64,000 bases of DNA from JACPVF01 sp964502095. Its GTDB lineage: Bacteria > Chloroflexota > Anaerolineae > Anaerolineales > Villigracilaceae. Positions 1-7,988 of this stretch are shown piece after piece. Each line of letters starts with the position of its first letter. Within the stretch, counting starts at the first letter, position 1. The DNA is taken from the NCBI GenBank assembly GCA_964502095.1, contig CAZCUF010000003.1, forward strand, positions 186,001 through 250,000, read 5' to 3'. The notes under the pieces were generated by a model. It saw nothing but the letters and a program-made list of their open reading frames with translations, was not told the DNA's origin and searched no databases. Position numbers and translations under genes: made by a program.

Positions 1-72
1 CGGGAAGGTGTCCGTTTCGCGATGGAAGATATGACCAACATTCAAATGGTCGCGATTCGACTGGGTTCGTAA
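1..72 (+). CDS. 3' end of an unidentified gene (partial)
   Basis: An open frame runs from the window edge to a TAA stop and gives 23 C-terminal residues ending in MVAIRLGS. The fragment is too short to assign. It lies 22 bases before the aldehyde dehydrogenase start, so the two are probably co-transcribed. Its codon choice matches the GC-rich neighbours. The protein family cannot be recognised from this stretch. Confidence 0.6.
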   Translation, partial: REGVRFAMEDMTNIQMVAIRLGS

Positions 73-94
73 ATACTCTGTTGGGAGATGTTCA

Positions 95-1537
95 ATGGAC
101 TATAAACTTTGGATTGACGGCAAGTGGCAGGACTCGCAAGGCGGCGGAACGATGACCGTTGAGAATCCTGCTACGGGTGAGAAGGTCGCGCAGGTGGTCA
201 ATGCCAGCCGCGCCGATGTGGATCGCGCTGTGCAGGCGGCCAGAACGGCTTTTTATGACGGCCGTTGGTCGCGCAAGACTCCCTCCGAACGTTCGAAGGC
301 AATTTGGAAGCTGGCCGATTTACTCGAAGCCCGGGCCGAGGAATTTGCGCGCGTTGAAACCGAACAAACCGGCAAGCCGTATCAATTTCTCAGCCTCGGC
401 GGCGACATCCCGTTCACTGTGGACAACTTGCGTTTCTTCGCCACCGTTGCGCGCGATACGCATGGTTCACATGCCGGTGAGTTTGCCGCGGGTTTCACAT
501 CCATTTATCGCCGCGAACCGGTCGGCGTGGTGGGGCAGATCACGCCGTGGAATTATCCGTTGAACATGGCCTCGTGGAAGATCGGTCCCGCGCTGGCCGC
601 GGGCTGTACGATCGTGCTTAAACCCGCGCCGGGCACGCCTCTGACGACTCTGATGCTTGCGGAACTGATCAAGGAGGCGGGCATTCCCGATGGCGTGGTC
701 AATATCGTCACCGGCGGCAATGAGACCGGCCAGGCCATCGTTGAGCATCCCGATATTCGCATGGTTAGTCTGACGGGCTCCACGAACACCGGTAGGAAGA
801 TCATGAAGACCGCGGCGGATACGCTCAAACGCGTCCATCTTGAACTGGGAGGCAAGGCGCCGTTCATCGTGTTCGATGACGCCGATCCTGAGCCGGTCGC
901 GGCCAAAGCCGCTTTCGCGGCCACGGTCAACACCGGGCAGGATTGCACCGCCGCAACGCGCGTCTATGTTGAGAAGAGCCGCGTCAAAACGATTCAGGAA
1001 GCAGTCGTCGAAGCGATGAAGAACGTGAAAGTCGGTTTGCCGTATGAAGATGGCGTGGTGATGGGGCCATTAATTTCGGGCGTTCAGCGTGAGCGCGTTT
1101 CGGGATTTGTGGATCGCGCCAAAGCGCAGGGCGCGCAGGTTCTGACGGGCGGCGGTGTGCCGAAGGGCCTATCCAAAGGCTATTATTACGAACCAACGGT
1201 ACTTGCAGGCGTTCAACAGAATTGGGAAATCGTCCAGCAGGAAGTGTTCGGGCCGGTGGTGACCGTTCAGGAGTTCGAAGATGAGGCGCAGGCTTTGTCC
1301 ATGGGCAACGATGTGCTGTACGGTTTGGCCGCGTCCATCTTTACAAAGGATGTGGGCCGCGCCATGCGGCTTTCTGCGCAACTGGAATTCGGCACAGTTT
1401 GGGTCAATGACCATATTCCGCTGGCCTCCGAAACGCCGCACGGCGGATTCAAGCAATCGGGTTTCGGCAAGGACCTCTCGGCTGAAGCGATGGGCGATTA
1501 TCAAATCACCAAGCATGTCATGATCGCGCAAGCGTGA
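95..1537 (+). CDS. NAD-dependent aldehyde dehydrogenase, aminobutyraldehyde dehydrogenase type
   Basis: This 480-residue protein is a full-length ALDH. The general-base Glu is near residue 250 in LELGGKAP and the catalytic Cys is near residue 284 in TGQDCTAATR. The cofactor-fold motif SLTGSTNTGRKI and the EVFGPV motif are also present. The GQDCTAA signature and the C-terminal HGGFKQSGFGKD and DYQITKHVM segments resemble E. coli PatD (YdcW), which oxidises gamma-aminobutyraldehyde to GABA in putrescine breakdown. The class III aminotransferase about 2.8 kb downstream would then act on GABA, which supports a shared pathway interrupted by the restriction cassette. A betaine-aldehyde or broad-specificity role is the main alternative. 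GGGAGA before the ATG is a fair ribosome site. The enzyme should be cytosolic. Confidence 0.88.
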   Translation: MDYKLWIDGKWQDSQGGGTMTVENPATGEKVAQVVNASRADVDRAVQAARTAFYDGRWSRKTPSERSKAIWKLADLLEARAEEFARVETEQTGKPYQFLSLGGDIPFTVDNLRFFATVARDTHGSHAGEFAAGFTSIYRREPVGVVGQITPWNYPLNMASWKIGPALAAGCTIVLKPAPGTPLTTLMLAELIKEAGIPDGVVNIVTGGNETGQAIVEHPDIRMVSLTGSTNTGRKIMKTAADTLKRVHLELGGKAPFIVFDDADPEPVAAKAAFAATVNTGQDCTAATRVYVEKSRVKTIQEAVVEAMKNVKVGLPYEDGVVMGPLISGVQRERVSGFVDRAKAQGAQVLTGGGVPKGLSKGYYYEPTVLAGVQQNWEIVQQEVFGPVVTVQEFEDEAQALSMGNDVLYGLAASIFTKDVGRAMRLSAQLEFGTVWVNDHIPLASETPHGGFKQSGFGKDLSAEAMGDYQITKHVMIAQA

Positions 1538-1556
1538 ACGACGCTGTTTGCTGTCG

Positions 1557-1590
1557 AATGGACAGGCCCGTAATCGCCTGTCCATTTTCT
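1557..1590 (+). terminator. Hairpin terminator after the aldehyde dehydrogenase gene
   Basis: A perfect 11-bp stem (AATGGACAGGC pairing with GCCTGTCCATT, 8-base loop) begins 19 bases after the stop codon and is followed by TTCTT. It separates the GC-rich upstream gene from the AT-rich restriction cassette. Confidence 0.75.
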
Positions 1591-1645
1591 TGAGAGAAAA
1601 TTCCTTGCAAAAGGCAAATATGAATTAAAAGGTGAATGGGTAGAG

Positions 1646-1651
1646 TAAAAT
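1646..1651 (+). promoter_or_regulatory. Possible -10 element of the restriction-modification cassette
   Basis: TAAAAT lies six bases before the methyltransferase ATG. No Shine-Dalgarno sequence sits at normal distance and no good -35 is seen. If this is a true -10, transcription would begin at or within a base or two of the start codon, giving a leaderless message. Such AT-rich DNA makes chance matches likely. Confidence 0.35.
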
Positions 1652-1657
1652 AGCCTT

Positions 1658-2791
1658 ATGGTAAATACAGCTTATCGTTTAGGCGAATTATTTTCAGGTC
1701 CTGGCGGAATCGCAATAGGGGCAAAGTCTGCGAAAGTCCGTGTTAATAGCAGTGTAGATTTTATAACTCATGCTTGGTCTACAGATTATGATTCTGATAC
1801 TTGCGACACTTACCGAAAAAATATTTGTCCGGAAAATCCAGACACGGTAATCTGCCACGATATAAGAACTTTAGATTATGAAATACTTGCGTCAATATCT
1901 GACATTGATGCACTAGCTTTTGGTTTTCCTTGTAATGATTTTAGTGCTGTCGGTGAGCAAAAGGGGACTAATGGAAAGTTTGGCGCACTTTACCTATATG
2001 GGGTAAAGGCATTAAAAATGTTTCGCCCGAAATGGTTTTTTGCTGAAAATGTTGGCGGGTTGCGAAATTCTAATGACGGAAAAGCATTTGATACTATCCT
2101 AAACTCTTTCAAAGATTCAGGTTATAACATTGTCCCTCATTTGTATAAATTTGAAAAATATGGCGTTCCGCAAGCTCGGCACAGAATAATAATTATTGGT
2201 TTTCGAGATGATATTACTCAAAAGTTTCGTGTTCCATCGCCTAAGCCTTATGCGAATTCAGATATTTCATCCCGCAACGCCATAGAGAATCCGCCTATTC
2301 CTGATAATGCCCCAAACAACGAACTCACAAGGCAATCAGATACAGTTGCAGAGAGATTAAAACACATTAAACCTGGCGAAAATGCGTTTAATGCTAATTT
2401 ACCTGAACATCTTAAGTTGAATGTTAAAGGAGCAAAAATCAGCCAAATTTACAAGCGGCTAGACCCTGATAAACCTTCATACACTGTAACTGGTAGCGGC
2501 GGTGGCGGTACGCATGTTTATCATTGGAGCGAAAATCGTGCATTAACTAATCGAGAACGTGCTAGGCTGCAAACTTTTCCCGATGATTTTATTTTTTGTG
2601 GCTCAAAAGAAAGCGTAAGAAAGCAAATAGGCATGGCTGTTCCCCCAAAGGGCGCAGAAGTTGTATTTAATGCTGTTCTTGCTAGTTTATCTGGTATTGA
2701 GTATCCGTTTATTCCTCCGAACATAGTAGCAATTGAAAGTCTGTTTGAAAAGACACATTATGTTGTCAACGAGAAAAACGGAGAATACTAA
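1658..2791 (+). CDS. DNA (cytosine-5) methyltransferase of a type II restriction-modification system
   Basis: The 377-residue protein carries the ordered C5-methyltransferase motifs: SAM-binding FSGPGG near the N terminus, the catalytic Pro-Cys in GFPCNDFSAVGEQ, FAENVGG (ENV motif), the GVPQARHRIIIIGFR motif, and the late motifs QTFPDDF and QIGMAVPP. The target-recognition part lies around YTVTGSGGGGTHVYH. It would methylate a short cytosine-containing site and protect the host from the endonuclease encoded next. The following gene starts after only 2 bases, and a Vsr-type gene comes third, the classic partner of a C5 methylase. The gene is strikingly AT-rich compared with its neighbours, which suggests recent horizontal arrival. 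The recognition sequence cannot be read from the protein alone. Confidence 0.93.
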   Translation: MVNTAYRLGELFSGPGGIAIGAKSAKVRVNSSVDFITHAWSTDYDSDTCDTYRKNICPENPDTVICHDIRTLDYEILASISDIDALAFGFPCNDFSAVGEQKGTNGKFGALYLYGVKALKMFRPKWFFAENVGGLRNSNDGKAFDTILNSFKDSGYNIVPHLYKFEKYGVPQARHRIIIIGFRDDITQKFRVPSPKPYANSDISSRNAIENPPIPDNAPNNELTRQSDTVAERLKHIKPGENAFNANLPEHLKLNVKGAKISQIYKRLDPDKPSYTVTGSGGGGTHVYHWSENRALTNRERARLQTFPDDFIFCGSKESVRKQIGMAVPPKGAEVVFNAVLASLSGIEYPFIPPNIVAIESLFEKTHYVVNEKNGEY

Positions 2792-2793
2792 AG

Positions 2794-3837
2794 ATGAACA
2801 AAAAAGAGCAGGCAATTTTTGAAGCAAGAGTAAGCGCAGTTGCGAATGTTTTGGGTCAACAAATTTCCGAAGCGAATTCAATTGAATTAGCAAAACAAAT
2901 TGTAAGAGGTGCGGAAGGTGGAAGCGAATTTGACGAAGGAAATTTTGAGATTTGGCTAAACAATCGTTTTCTTCCACAAACTATTTGGCTTTCGAGTGAT
3001 GATTACGCAAGGGGAATCACACGGGCATTACCGCAAGCTTTAATTTTTGCAAGCTCGGATTTTGGAAGTTCCAAACAAAGAGACTTGGGGCAATTATGGA
3101 CTGATACAGCAAGGGGATTACTAGGCGAAATAGCTGTACAACGCTTTTTTACTGAAAAACTAGGTTTGCAGATACGGCAAGATACTACGCTTGACCAAGA
3201 TTTAGACGATTATATTTCAACGGATATAAAATTTATCAAAGAGCCATCTGGTGATTATCGACAAACCAAGATAAACACAAGCATTAAGACGGGAAAGTTT
3301 AATGCCCGTTGGCTTGACGAGTACAGCGCTCCAAAAATTGCTCAAATTGACGCTTTCGTATTTGTTCGATTGGGCACACCCAAAGAACATTTTGTGGCGT
3401 ACTTAAAAGATATAAGTTTTTTGAAAACGAAGTTATTCCCAAAGGCTATAGAGCTTGGGGAACTTACCAGTGATTCCAGTTCTGCTTTATGGGATTCGAT
3501 TCCAGAATTTGAACCAATTCCAGCATATATTTCTGGATTCTTAATGCGCCAAGATTTAACTTACCCAATTCATTCTGTTACCGCAGAAGTAACGGGAAGT
3601 GAAAATTACAGGGGACGCGATACTCGAAAAATTTACATCAAAAAGGGTGTGGGCGTTTTTACAAGAAATAATCTGTATGCCCGTCCAGATTTTCAGGAAC
3701 TTGACCCAGAGGGCAAATTAAAAGTCATTATCGAAGGTATTGAAAAAGAAATTGACAACAAAGACCATTTTTACGCAAACACAGGTTCTTTTAATTATGG
3801 GATTGAAAGTTGGCAAAGGCTTACATCACGATTATAA
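2794..3837 (+). CDS. Putative type II restriction endonuclease
   Basis: No family is recognised with certainty in this 347-residue protein. Its position, directly between a C5 methyltransferase and a Vsr-like gene with 2-base and 0-base spacing, makes the cognate restriction enzyme the best reading. The centre has a plausible nuclease core: a conserved-looking LLGEIAVQRFF segment, then acidic residues in DDYISTDIKF, then a lysine-bearing strand SIKTGKFNARW. This is compatible with a PD-(D/E)XK-like active site but is not proof. It has no membrane segment or signal peptide. Base composition is as AT-rich as the methylase. A role as an accessory or control protein is less likely given the length. 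Confidence 0.68.
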   Translation: MNKKEQAIFEARVSAVANVLGQQISEANSIELAKQIVRGAEGGSEFDEGNFEIWLNNRFLPQTIWLSSDDYARGITRALPQALIFASSDFGSSKQRDLGQLWTDTARGLLGEIAVQRFFTEKLGLQIRQDTTLDQDLDDYISTDIKFIKEPSGDYRQTKINTSIKTGKFNARWLDEYSAPKIAQIDAFVFVRLGTPKEHFVAYLKDISFLKTKLFPKAIELGELTSDSSSALWDSIPEFEPIPAYISGFLMRQDLTYPIHSVTAEVTGSENYRGRDTRKIYIKKGVGVFTRNNLYARPDFQELDPEGKLKVIIEGIEKEIDNKDHFYANTGSFNYGIESWQRLTSRL

Positions 3838-4251
3838 ATGGACAATTTGACTAAAGAACAAAGACGAAAAAATATGCAACACATCCGCTCAACAGGCACA
3901 GCACCAGAGCGGACGGTAATGAAAGAATTGAAAAAAAGAAAAATCTATTTTGCGGCTTATGTCTCAAAAATTACGGGCAAGCCCGACATTGTTTTTCGGC
4001 GCAAGAAAGTAGCAATTTTTATTGATTCGGATTTTTGGCACGGCCATCCAAAAAGATTTAACATGCCAAAAACGAATCCAGATTATTGGATAAAGAAAAT
4101 TGAAGGCAATCGAAAAAGAGACAAGCAGGTAGGTGCCGAATTAAAAAGAAACGGCTGGATGGTTATAAGGCTTTGGGAATATGATATTAGACATAACTTT
4201 GAGAAAAGCTTGCAAAAAGTCTTAGATGTTATTGGCGAAAAGAAGATATAG
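3838..4251 (+). CDS. vsr: Very short patch repair (Vsr-type) endonuclease
   Basis: This 137-residue protein has the Vsr layout: an N-terminal helix with QRRKNMQHIRSTGT, the catalytic Asp strand KITGKPDIVF, the core FIDSDFWHGHP, the segment WIKKIEGNRKRD, and the C-terminal WMVIRLWEYDI. Vsr nicks beside the T of a T:G mismatch left by deamination of 5-methylcytosine, offsetting the mutagenic cost of the methylase. It starts immediately at the stop codon of the preceding gene, so the three genes form one unit. In E. coli Vsr a zinc site uses Cys66, His71, Cys73 and Cys117. Here the cysteine positions appear to be Asp, Lys and Tyr, so a zinc-free variant is likely. Confidence 0.88.
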   Translation: MDNLTKEQRRKNMQHIRSTGTAPERTVMKELKKRKIYFAAYVSKITGKPDIVFRRKKVAIFIDSDFWHGHPKRFNMPKTNPDYWIKKIEGNRKRDKQVGAELKRNGWMVIRLWEYDIRHNFEKSLQKVLDVIGEKKI

Positions 4252-4349
4252 AAATCTTGCGAGCAGGATTGTTCTCAACCCGGAAAGTATACGCCCGGTG
4301 TATAGGATTCGGTTGTGTTTTCAAAAATTTTCTAGCATAGAAGGTTTCC

Positions 4350-5633
4350 ATGACCGCTCAATTGTACGAAGAAAATTTTTCGCATGTATCCCCGGTATGG
4401 GGGCGCATTTTTAACTTTGTCGCCGAGCGCGCCGAAGGTTCATACATTTACACGACCGACGGCAGAAAATTGCTCGATTTCACCTGCGGTATCGGTGTGA
4501 CGAATACCGGTCATTGCCATCCCAAAGTGGTGGAAGCGATTCGCGAACAGGCCGGGTTGTTTCTTCACGCGCAAGCCAATATCGTGATTCATCAGCCGAT
4601 GTTGAGATTGATCGAAGAATTGCGGCCGATTGTCCCGCCCGCCATTGACGGATTCTTCTTCTCGAACTCCGGCGCAGAGGCGGTGGAGGGCGCGGTTAAA
4701 TTGGCGCGCGCCGCCACAGGTAAACAAAATATCATTGTGTTCAGCGGCTCGTTTCACGGACGCACAGCCGGTACCATGGCGCTGACCACCTCCAAGACTA
4801 TTTACCGCGCGGGATTCGGCCCATTGCCCGCGGGAATTTTTGTCGCGCCGTTTCCGTACGCCTTCCGCCTCGGCCTGACCGAGGAACAGGCTTCCGTTTA
4901 CGCGCTGGAGCAACTCGAATATTTGCTGGCCTCGCAAACTGCGCCCAAAGAGACCGCCGCGATTCTCATCGAGTCGGTTTTAGGCGAGGGCGGCTACGTA
5001 GTCCCGCCCGCCTCCTTTATGAAAGGTTTGCGCGAGATTTGCGACAAACATGGAATCCTGTTGATCTTCGATGAAGTGCAATCGGGATTTGGCCGCACGG
5101 GAAAATGGTTCGCGCTCGAACACTTCGGCGTTGTGCCCGATATCATTACCGTTGCCAAGGGAATCGCCTCGGGCCTTCCGCTTTCGGGCGTGTTCAGCCG
5201 CCTCGACCTGATGAAGAAATGGGATGTAGGCTCGCACGGCGGAACCTACGGCGGCAACGCGGTGGCGTGCGCGGCGGGCGTCGCGTCCATTCAAGCCATT
5301 CGTGAGGATCACATGCTCGAAAACGCGTCCGGGCGCGGGGTCCAATTAATGACCGGCTTGCGCAAACTGCAGGAGGAATATCCGCAGATCGGTGATGTGC
5401 GCGGCAAAGGCCTGATGATCGGAACGGAATTTGTCGTAAACGACCGCGCCGATAAAGCCAAGCCGCTGGTGAAGGAAATCGTTCACGCCGCAGAGGAGCG
5501 CAATCTGTTACTGCTGACTTGCGGCACGTACGACAATGTGATTCGCTGGATTCCGCCACTGAACGTTTCGTCGGAACAAATTAACGATGGATTGAGAATC
5601 TTTGGCGAAGCGTTGAAAGAAACTGTGAAATAA
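4350..5633 (+). CDS. gabT: Class III PLP aminotransferase, 4-aminobutyrate aminotransferase type
   Basis: The 427-residue enzyme has the class III fold signatures. The PLP-binding Lys is near residue 270 in TVAKGIASGLP, the cofactor Asp near residue 241 in LIFDEVQSGFGRTG, and SNSGAEAVEGAVKLAR and SFHGRT come earlier. Family members of this type move the amino group of GABA (or another omega-amino acid) to 2-oxoglutarate, giving succinate semialdehyde. The aminobutyraldehyde dehydrogenase upstream fits a putrescine/GABA route. AGAAGG five bases before the ATG sets the start. The gene returns to normal GC-rich codon use after the restriction cassette. Acetylornithine, beta-alanine or other omega-amino acids remain possible substrates. 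Confidence 0.82.
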   Translation: MTAQLYEENFSHVSPVWGRIFNFVAERAEGSYIYTTDGRKLLDFTCGIGVTNTGHCHPKVVEAIREQAGLFLHAQANIVIHQPMLRLIEELRPIVPPAIDGFFFSNSGAEAVEGAVKLARAATGKQNIIVFSGSFHGRTAGTMALTTSKTIYRAGFGPLPAGIFVAPFPYAFRLGLTEEQASVYALEQLEYLLASQTAPKETAAILIESVLGEGGYVVPPASFMKGLREICDKHGILLIFDEVQSGFGRTGKWFALEHFGVVPDIITVAKGIASGLPLSGVFSRLDLMKKWDVGSHGGTYGGNAVACAAGVASIQAIREDHMLENASGRGVQLMTGLRKLQEEYPQIGDVRGKGLMIGTEFVVNDRADKAKPLVKEIVHAAEERNLLLLTCGTYDNVIRWIPPLNVSSEQINDGLRIFGEALKETVK

Positions 5634-5661
5634 TTTTTGGCAGTTCGATGAGATGAGCTAA

Positions 5662-5708
5662 TTTAAAAAATTTACAGGCTGGGGTTTGGGCGGCCTCCTG
5701 CCTGTAAA
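5662..5708 (-). terminator. Rho-independent terminator behind tRNA-Thr
   Basis: Read on the minus strand, a 9-bp stem (TTTACAGGC with GCCTGTAAA) is followed by a run of six T. It lies 22 bases past the 3' end of tRNA-Thr and fits as its terminator. Confidence 0.8.
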
Positions 5709-5730
5709 GCGATGATGTTCAATAGTATTG

Positions 5731-5804
5731 AGCCACCAAAGGGATTCGAACCCTTGACCTGACGTTTACGAAACGCCTGCTCTACCGACTGAGCTATGGT
5801 GGCT
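5731..5804 (-). tRNA. tRNA-Thr (anticodon CGT)
   Basis: The reverse complement folds into a cloverleaf: acceptor stem AGCCACC with GGTGGCT, D-arm with AGCTCAGTCGGTAGAGC, anticodon loop TTCGTAA with anticodon CGT, and T-loop GGTTCGAATCC. It reads ACG threonine codons. The 3' CCA is not encoded. A strong promoter and a terminator flank it, so it is a single-gene unit. Confidence 0.95.
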
Positions 5805-5823
5805 TGAATTTCGAGCGGCGGGG

Positions 5824-5852
5824 ATTATACAGGAGAACAACCATTCCTGCAA
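5824..5852 (-). promoter_or_regulatory. Promoter of tRNA-Thr
   Basis: On the minus strand TTGCAG and TATAAT are separated by exactly 17 bases. The predicted start lies about 13 bases before the mature tRNA 5' end, typical of a sigma-70 tRNA promoter. Confidence 0.8.
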
Positions 5853-5892
5853 GTTTTCAGCCTTTCGCCGCATCTAAACGCGTGGAGAATTC

Positions 5893-7152
5893 ATGTTGCG
5901 TATTGCGATGCTTTCCTATCACACCTGCCCGCTTGCGACGCTGGGCGGCAAAGACACGGGCGGGATGAATGTTTATGTGCGCGATCTAACCTGTCAGTTG
6001 GGGCGCATGGGCATCCATGTGGATGTGTTCACCCGCTCACAAGACGAGCACGTGCCGCACGTCGTGCATGAATTGGGTTACGGTAACCGCGTCGTACACG
6101 TTCCGGCGGGGCCTGAAGTGCCCTTGAGCAAACATGAAATGGCGGAATATATTCCGGAATTTGTGGAAGGCGTTAAGCGATTTGCGCAGGAAAAAAATAT
6201 TCACTACGACCTGATCCACAGCCATTATTGGATGTCCGGTCTGGCGGCCGCGTCTCTTTCGGACGCCTGGGGCGGGATTCCGATTGTGCACATGTTCCAC
6301 ACTTTGGGCGAGATGAAGAACCGCGTCGCGCGCACGGACGCGGAACGCGAGGGCGGGTATCGCGTCGATGGTGAGAAACAGGTTCTGGCGCGGGCTGATC
6401 GGATTATCGTCGCCACACAGGCCGAACGAATACAACTGCGGTTTTTATATAATAGCAGTGCGCAGAAAATAGTCACTGTGCCGCCGGGCGTGGATACCAG
6501 CCACTTTTATCCGATTGCATCGGATGAAGCCAAGCAGTTCATCGGCTTGAAACCCGAAAATCATATGGTGTTGTTCGTGGGCCGCATCGAACCGTTGAAA
6601 GGTATCGACACGATCATCAAGGCGATGTCCTGCGTCAAGTTACAGGCTTTGATTCGGCCTGTCCATCTGGCGATCATCGGCGGCGAACCGGCTGGCAGTG
6701 CGCAGGAATTGACGGATGAGATGGCGCGACTGCAGAAGCTGTGTGACGAATTGGCGATGGGGCAAACGGTGATCTTCCTCGGCCAGCGCGGACAGGATAC
6801 GTTGCCTTACTATTATTCGGCGGCGGATGTGGTGGTGATGCCTTCGCATTACGAGTCGTTTGGCATGGTGGCGTTGGAAGCCATGGCTTGCGGAACGCCG
6901 GTCATTGCCTCGCAGGTGGGCGGACTGGCGTATCTGGTGCGCGACGGCGAAACAGGTTTCCATATGCCGAATGACGACCCCGATGCGTTATGCGAGAAAT
7001 TAACTGCTTTATTGGGCAATCCCGATTTGCGGCAGTCGATGGGGCGCTGCGCGTCGGAATACGCGCAGGATTACGCATGGGAAAAAATTGCGAAACAAAT
7101 TGTGGCTGTGTATGAGAGTTTGTTGCCGAAGGAAGAGAAGATTTTAGTTTGA
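5893..7152 (+). CDS. Family 4 glycosyltransferase (MshA / sucrose-phosphate synthase type)
   Basis: This 419-residue protein has the GT-B fold layout. The N-terminal nucleotide-fold start is LRIAMLSYHTCP, followed by the glycine-rich loop GGKDTGGMNVYV, found in MshA and sucrose-phosphate synthases. The C-terminal domain has LFVGRIEPLKGID and the EX7E motif in YESFGMVALEAMACGTP, with the first Glu near residue 321. It should transfer a sugar from a nucleotide donor while keeping the anomeric configuration. The acceptor cannot be told from sequence: inositol phosphate, a sugar phosphate and a lipid are all possible. The gene stands alone between tRNA-Thr and a convergent gene. There is no signal peptide, so it should act in the cytoplasm. 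Confidence 0.86.
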   Translation: MLRIAMLSYHTCPLATLGGKDTGGMNVYVRDLTCQLGRMGIHVDVFTRSQDEHVPHVVHELGYGNRVVHVPAGPEVPLSKHEMAEYIPEFVEGVKRFAQEKNIHYDLIHSHYWMSGLAAASLSDAWGGIPIVHMFHTLGEMKNRVARTDAEREGGYRVDGEKQVLARADRIIVATQAERIQLRFLYNSSAQKIVTVPPGVDTSHFYPIASDEAKQFIGLKPENHMVLFVGRIEPLKGIDTIIKAMSCVKLQALIRPVHLAIIGGEPAGSAQELTDEMARLQKLCDELAMGQTVIFLGQRGQDTLPYYYSAADVVVMPSHYESFGMVALEAMACGTPVIASQVGGLAYLVRDGETGFHMPNDDPDALCEKLTALLGNPDLRQSMGRCASEYAQDYAWEKIAKQIVAVYESLLPKEEKILV

Positions 7153-7184
7153 GTCTTGCAATGCAGGTATTTGGCCGCTAAAAA

Positions 7185-7931
7185 TCATTCCTTCATTCTG
7201 ACCAGTATTAGGGTGGAGCTGTTCAACTCCTGCGATTTCATTTCGAACTGATCTTTCAGGCTTTTGATCAGGCGCGAGAGTTGGCGCTGGCCGTAAGTGC
7301 GCGGGTCGAAGCCGGGATCGAGCTGATAGAGCGCACTGCCTATTAAATCCAGCCGCGCCCAACCGTCTTCCTGCACAGCCATATCAAAGGCTTGTTCGAG
7401 CAACGGCATGGGATCGGCTTCGTTTTTGGGTTTGCTTTGAGATTTCTTGCGCGCGGCGCTGGTTTTCTTTTTCTCAGCCACCAGGTTTTCGGTATAAACG
7501 AACACGTCACAGGCATTGACGAACGGCTTGGGCGTTTTCTTTTCGCCGATACCCATGACAAAAATGCCCGTTTCGCGGATGCGCGTGGCAAGGCGAGTGT
7601 AGTCGCTGTCGCTGGAGACAAGGCAGAAGCCGTTTACCACGTTGGAGTGCAGAATATCCATCGCGTCGATGATCATGGCGCTGTCAGTGGCGTTCTTGCC
7701 GATGGTGTAACGGAATTGCTGAATTGGCTGAAAGGCGTGGAAGTTGAGCGTCTCTTTCCACGAATTCATGTTGGAGGTGGTCCAATCGCCGTAAATGCGC
7801 CGAACAGTGACTTGTCCGTAGCGCGCGGCTTCCACCAGCATTTGCGCGAGCAGTCCCGCTTGCGCGTTGTCGCCGTCGATCAACATGGCGATCTTATGCC
7901 GCGGCAGGGAGGTTAATTGTTCATCGGTCAT
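7185..7931 (-). CDS. NYN (PIN-like) domain protein with C-terminal OST-HTH/LOTUS-like domain
   Basis: This 248-residue protein starts with a NYN nuclease domain. Asp19 and Asp21 are in LIDGDNA, Asp83 and Asp89 in NATDSAMIIDAMD, and Asp108 and Asp110 in VSSDSDY, giving the acidic metal-binding pocket of PIN-like ribonucleases (LabA/DUF88 group). A Lys/Ser-rich linker near residues 150-165 leads to a C-terminal helical module resembling an OST-HTH/LOTUS RNA-binding domain (DGWARLDLIGSALYQLDP). The likely role is RNA processing or decay, with no known substrate. It converges with the glycosyltransferase gene, 32 bases apart, with no obvious terminator between them. The ATG start is clear. Confidence 0.82.
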   Translation of the reverse strand: MTDEQLTSLPRHKIAMLIDGDNAQAGLLAQMLVEAARYGQVTVRRIYGDWTTSNMNSWKETLNFHAFQPIQQFRYTIGKNATDSAMIIDAMDILHSNVVNGFCLVSSDSDYTRLATRIRETGIFVMGIGEKKTPKPFVNACDVFVYTENLVAEKKKTSAARKKSQSKPKNEADPMPLLEQAFDMAVQEDGWARLDLIGSALYQLDPGFDPRTYGQRQLSRLIKSLKDQFEMKSQELNSSTLILVRMKE

Positions 7932-7988
7932 GTCGATATTATACTTTGGGAAGGAAGGAAATTTTTCGCCGATTTCTATAAACGCAAA

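Noticed and set aside
4226..4414. A 62-codon frame between vsr and the aminotransferase
   Set aside because: It overlaps both genes, has no ribosome site and reads through the aminotransferase start in another frame.
7392..7916. A 174-codon plus-strand frame over the NYN gene
   Set aside because: The minus-strand NYN protein has intact catalytic aspartates; the other frame has no recognisable domain.
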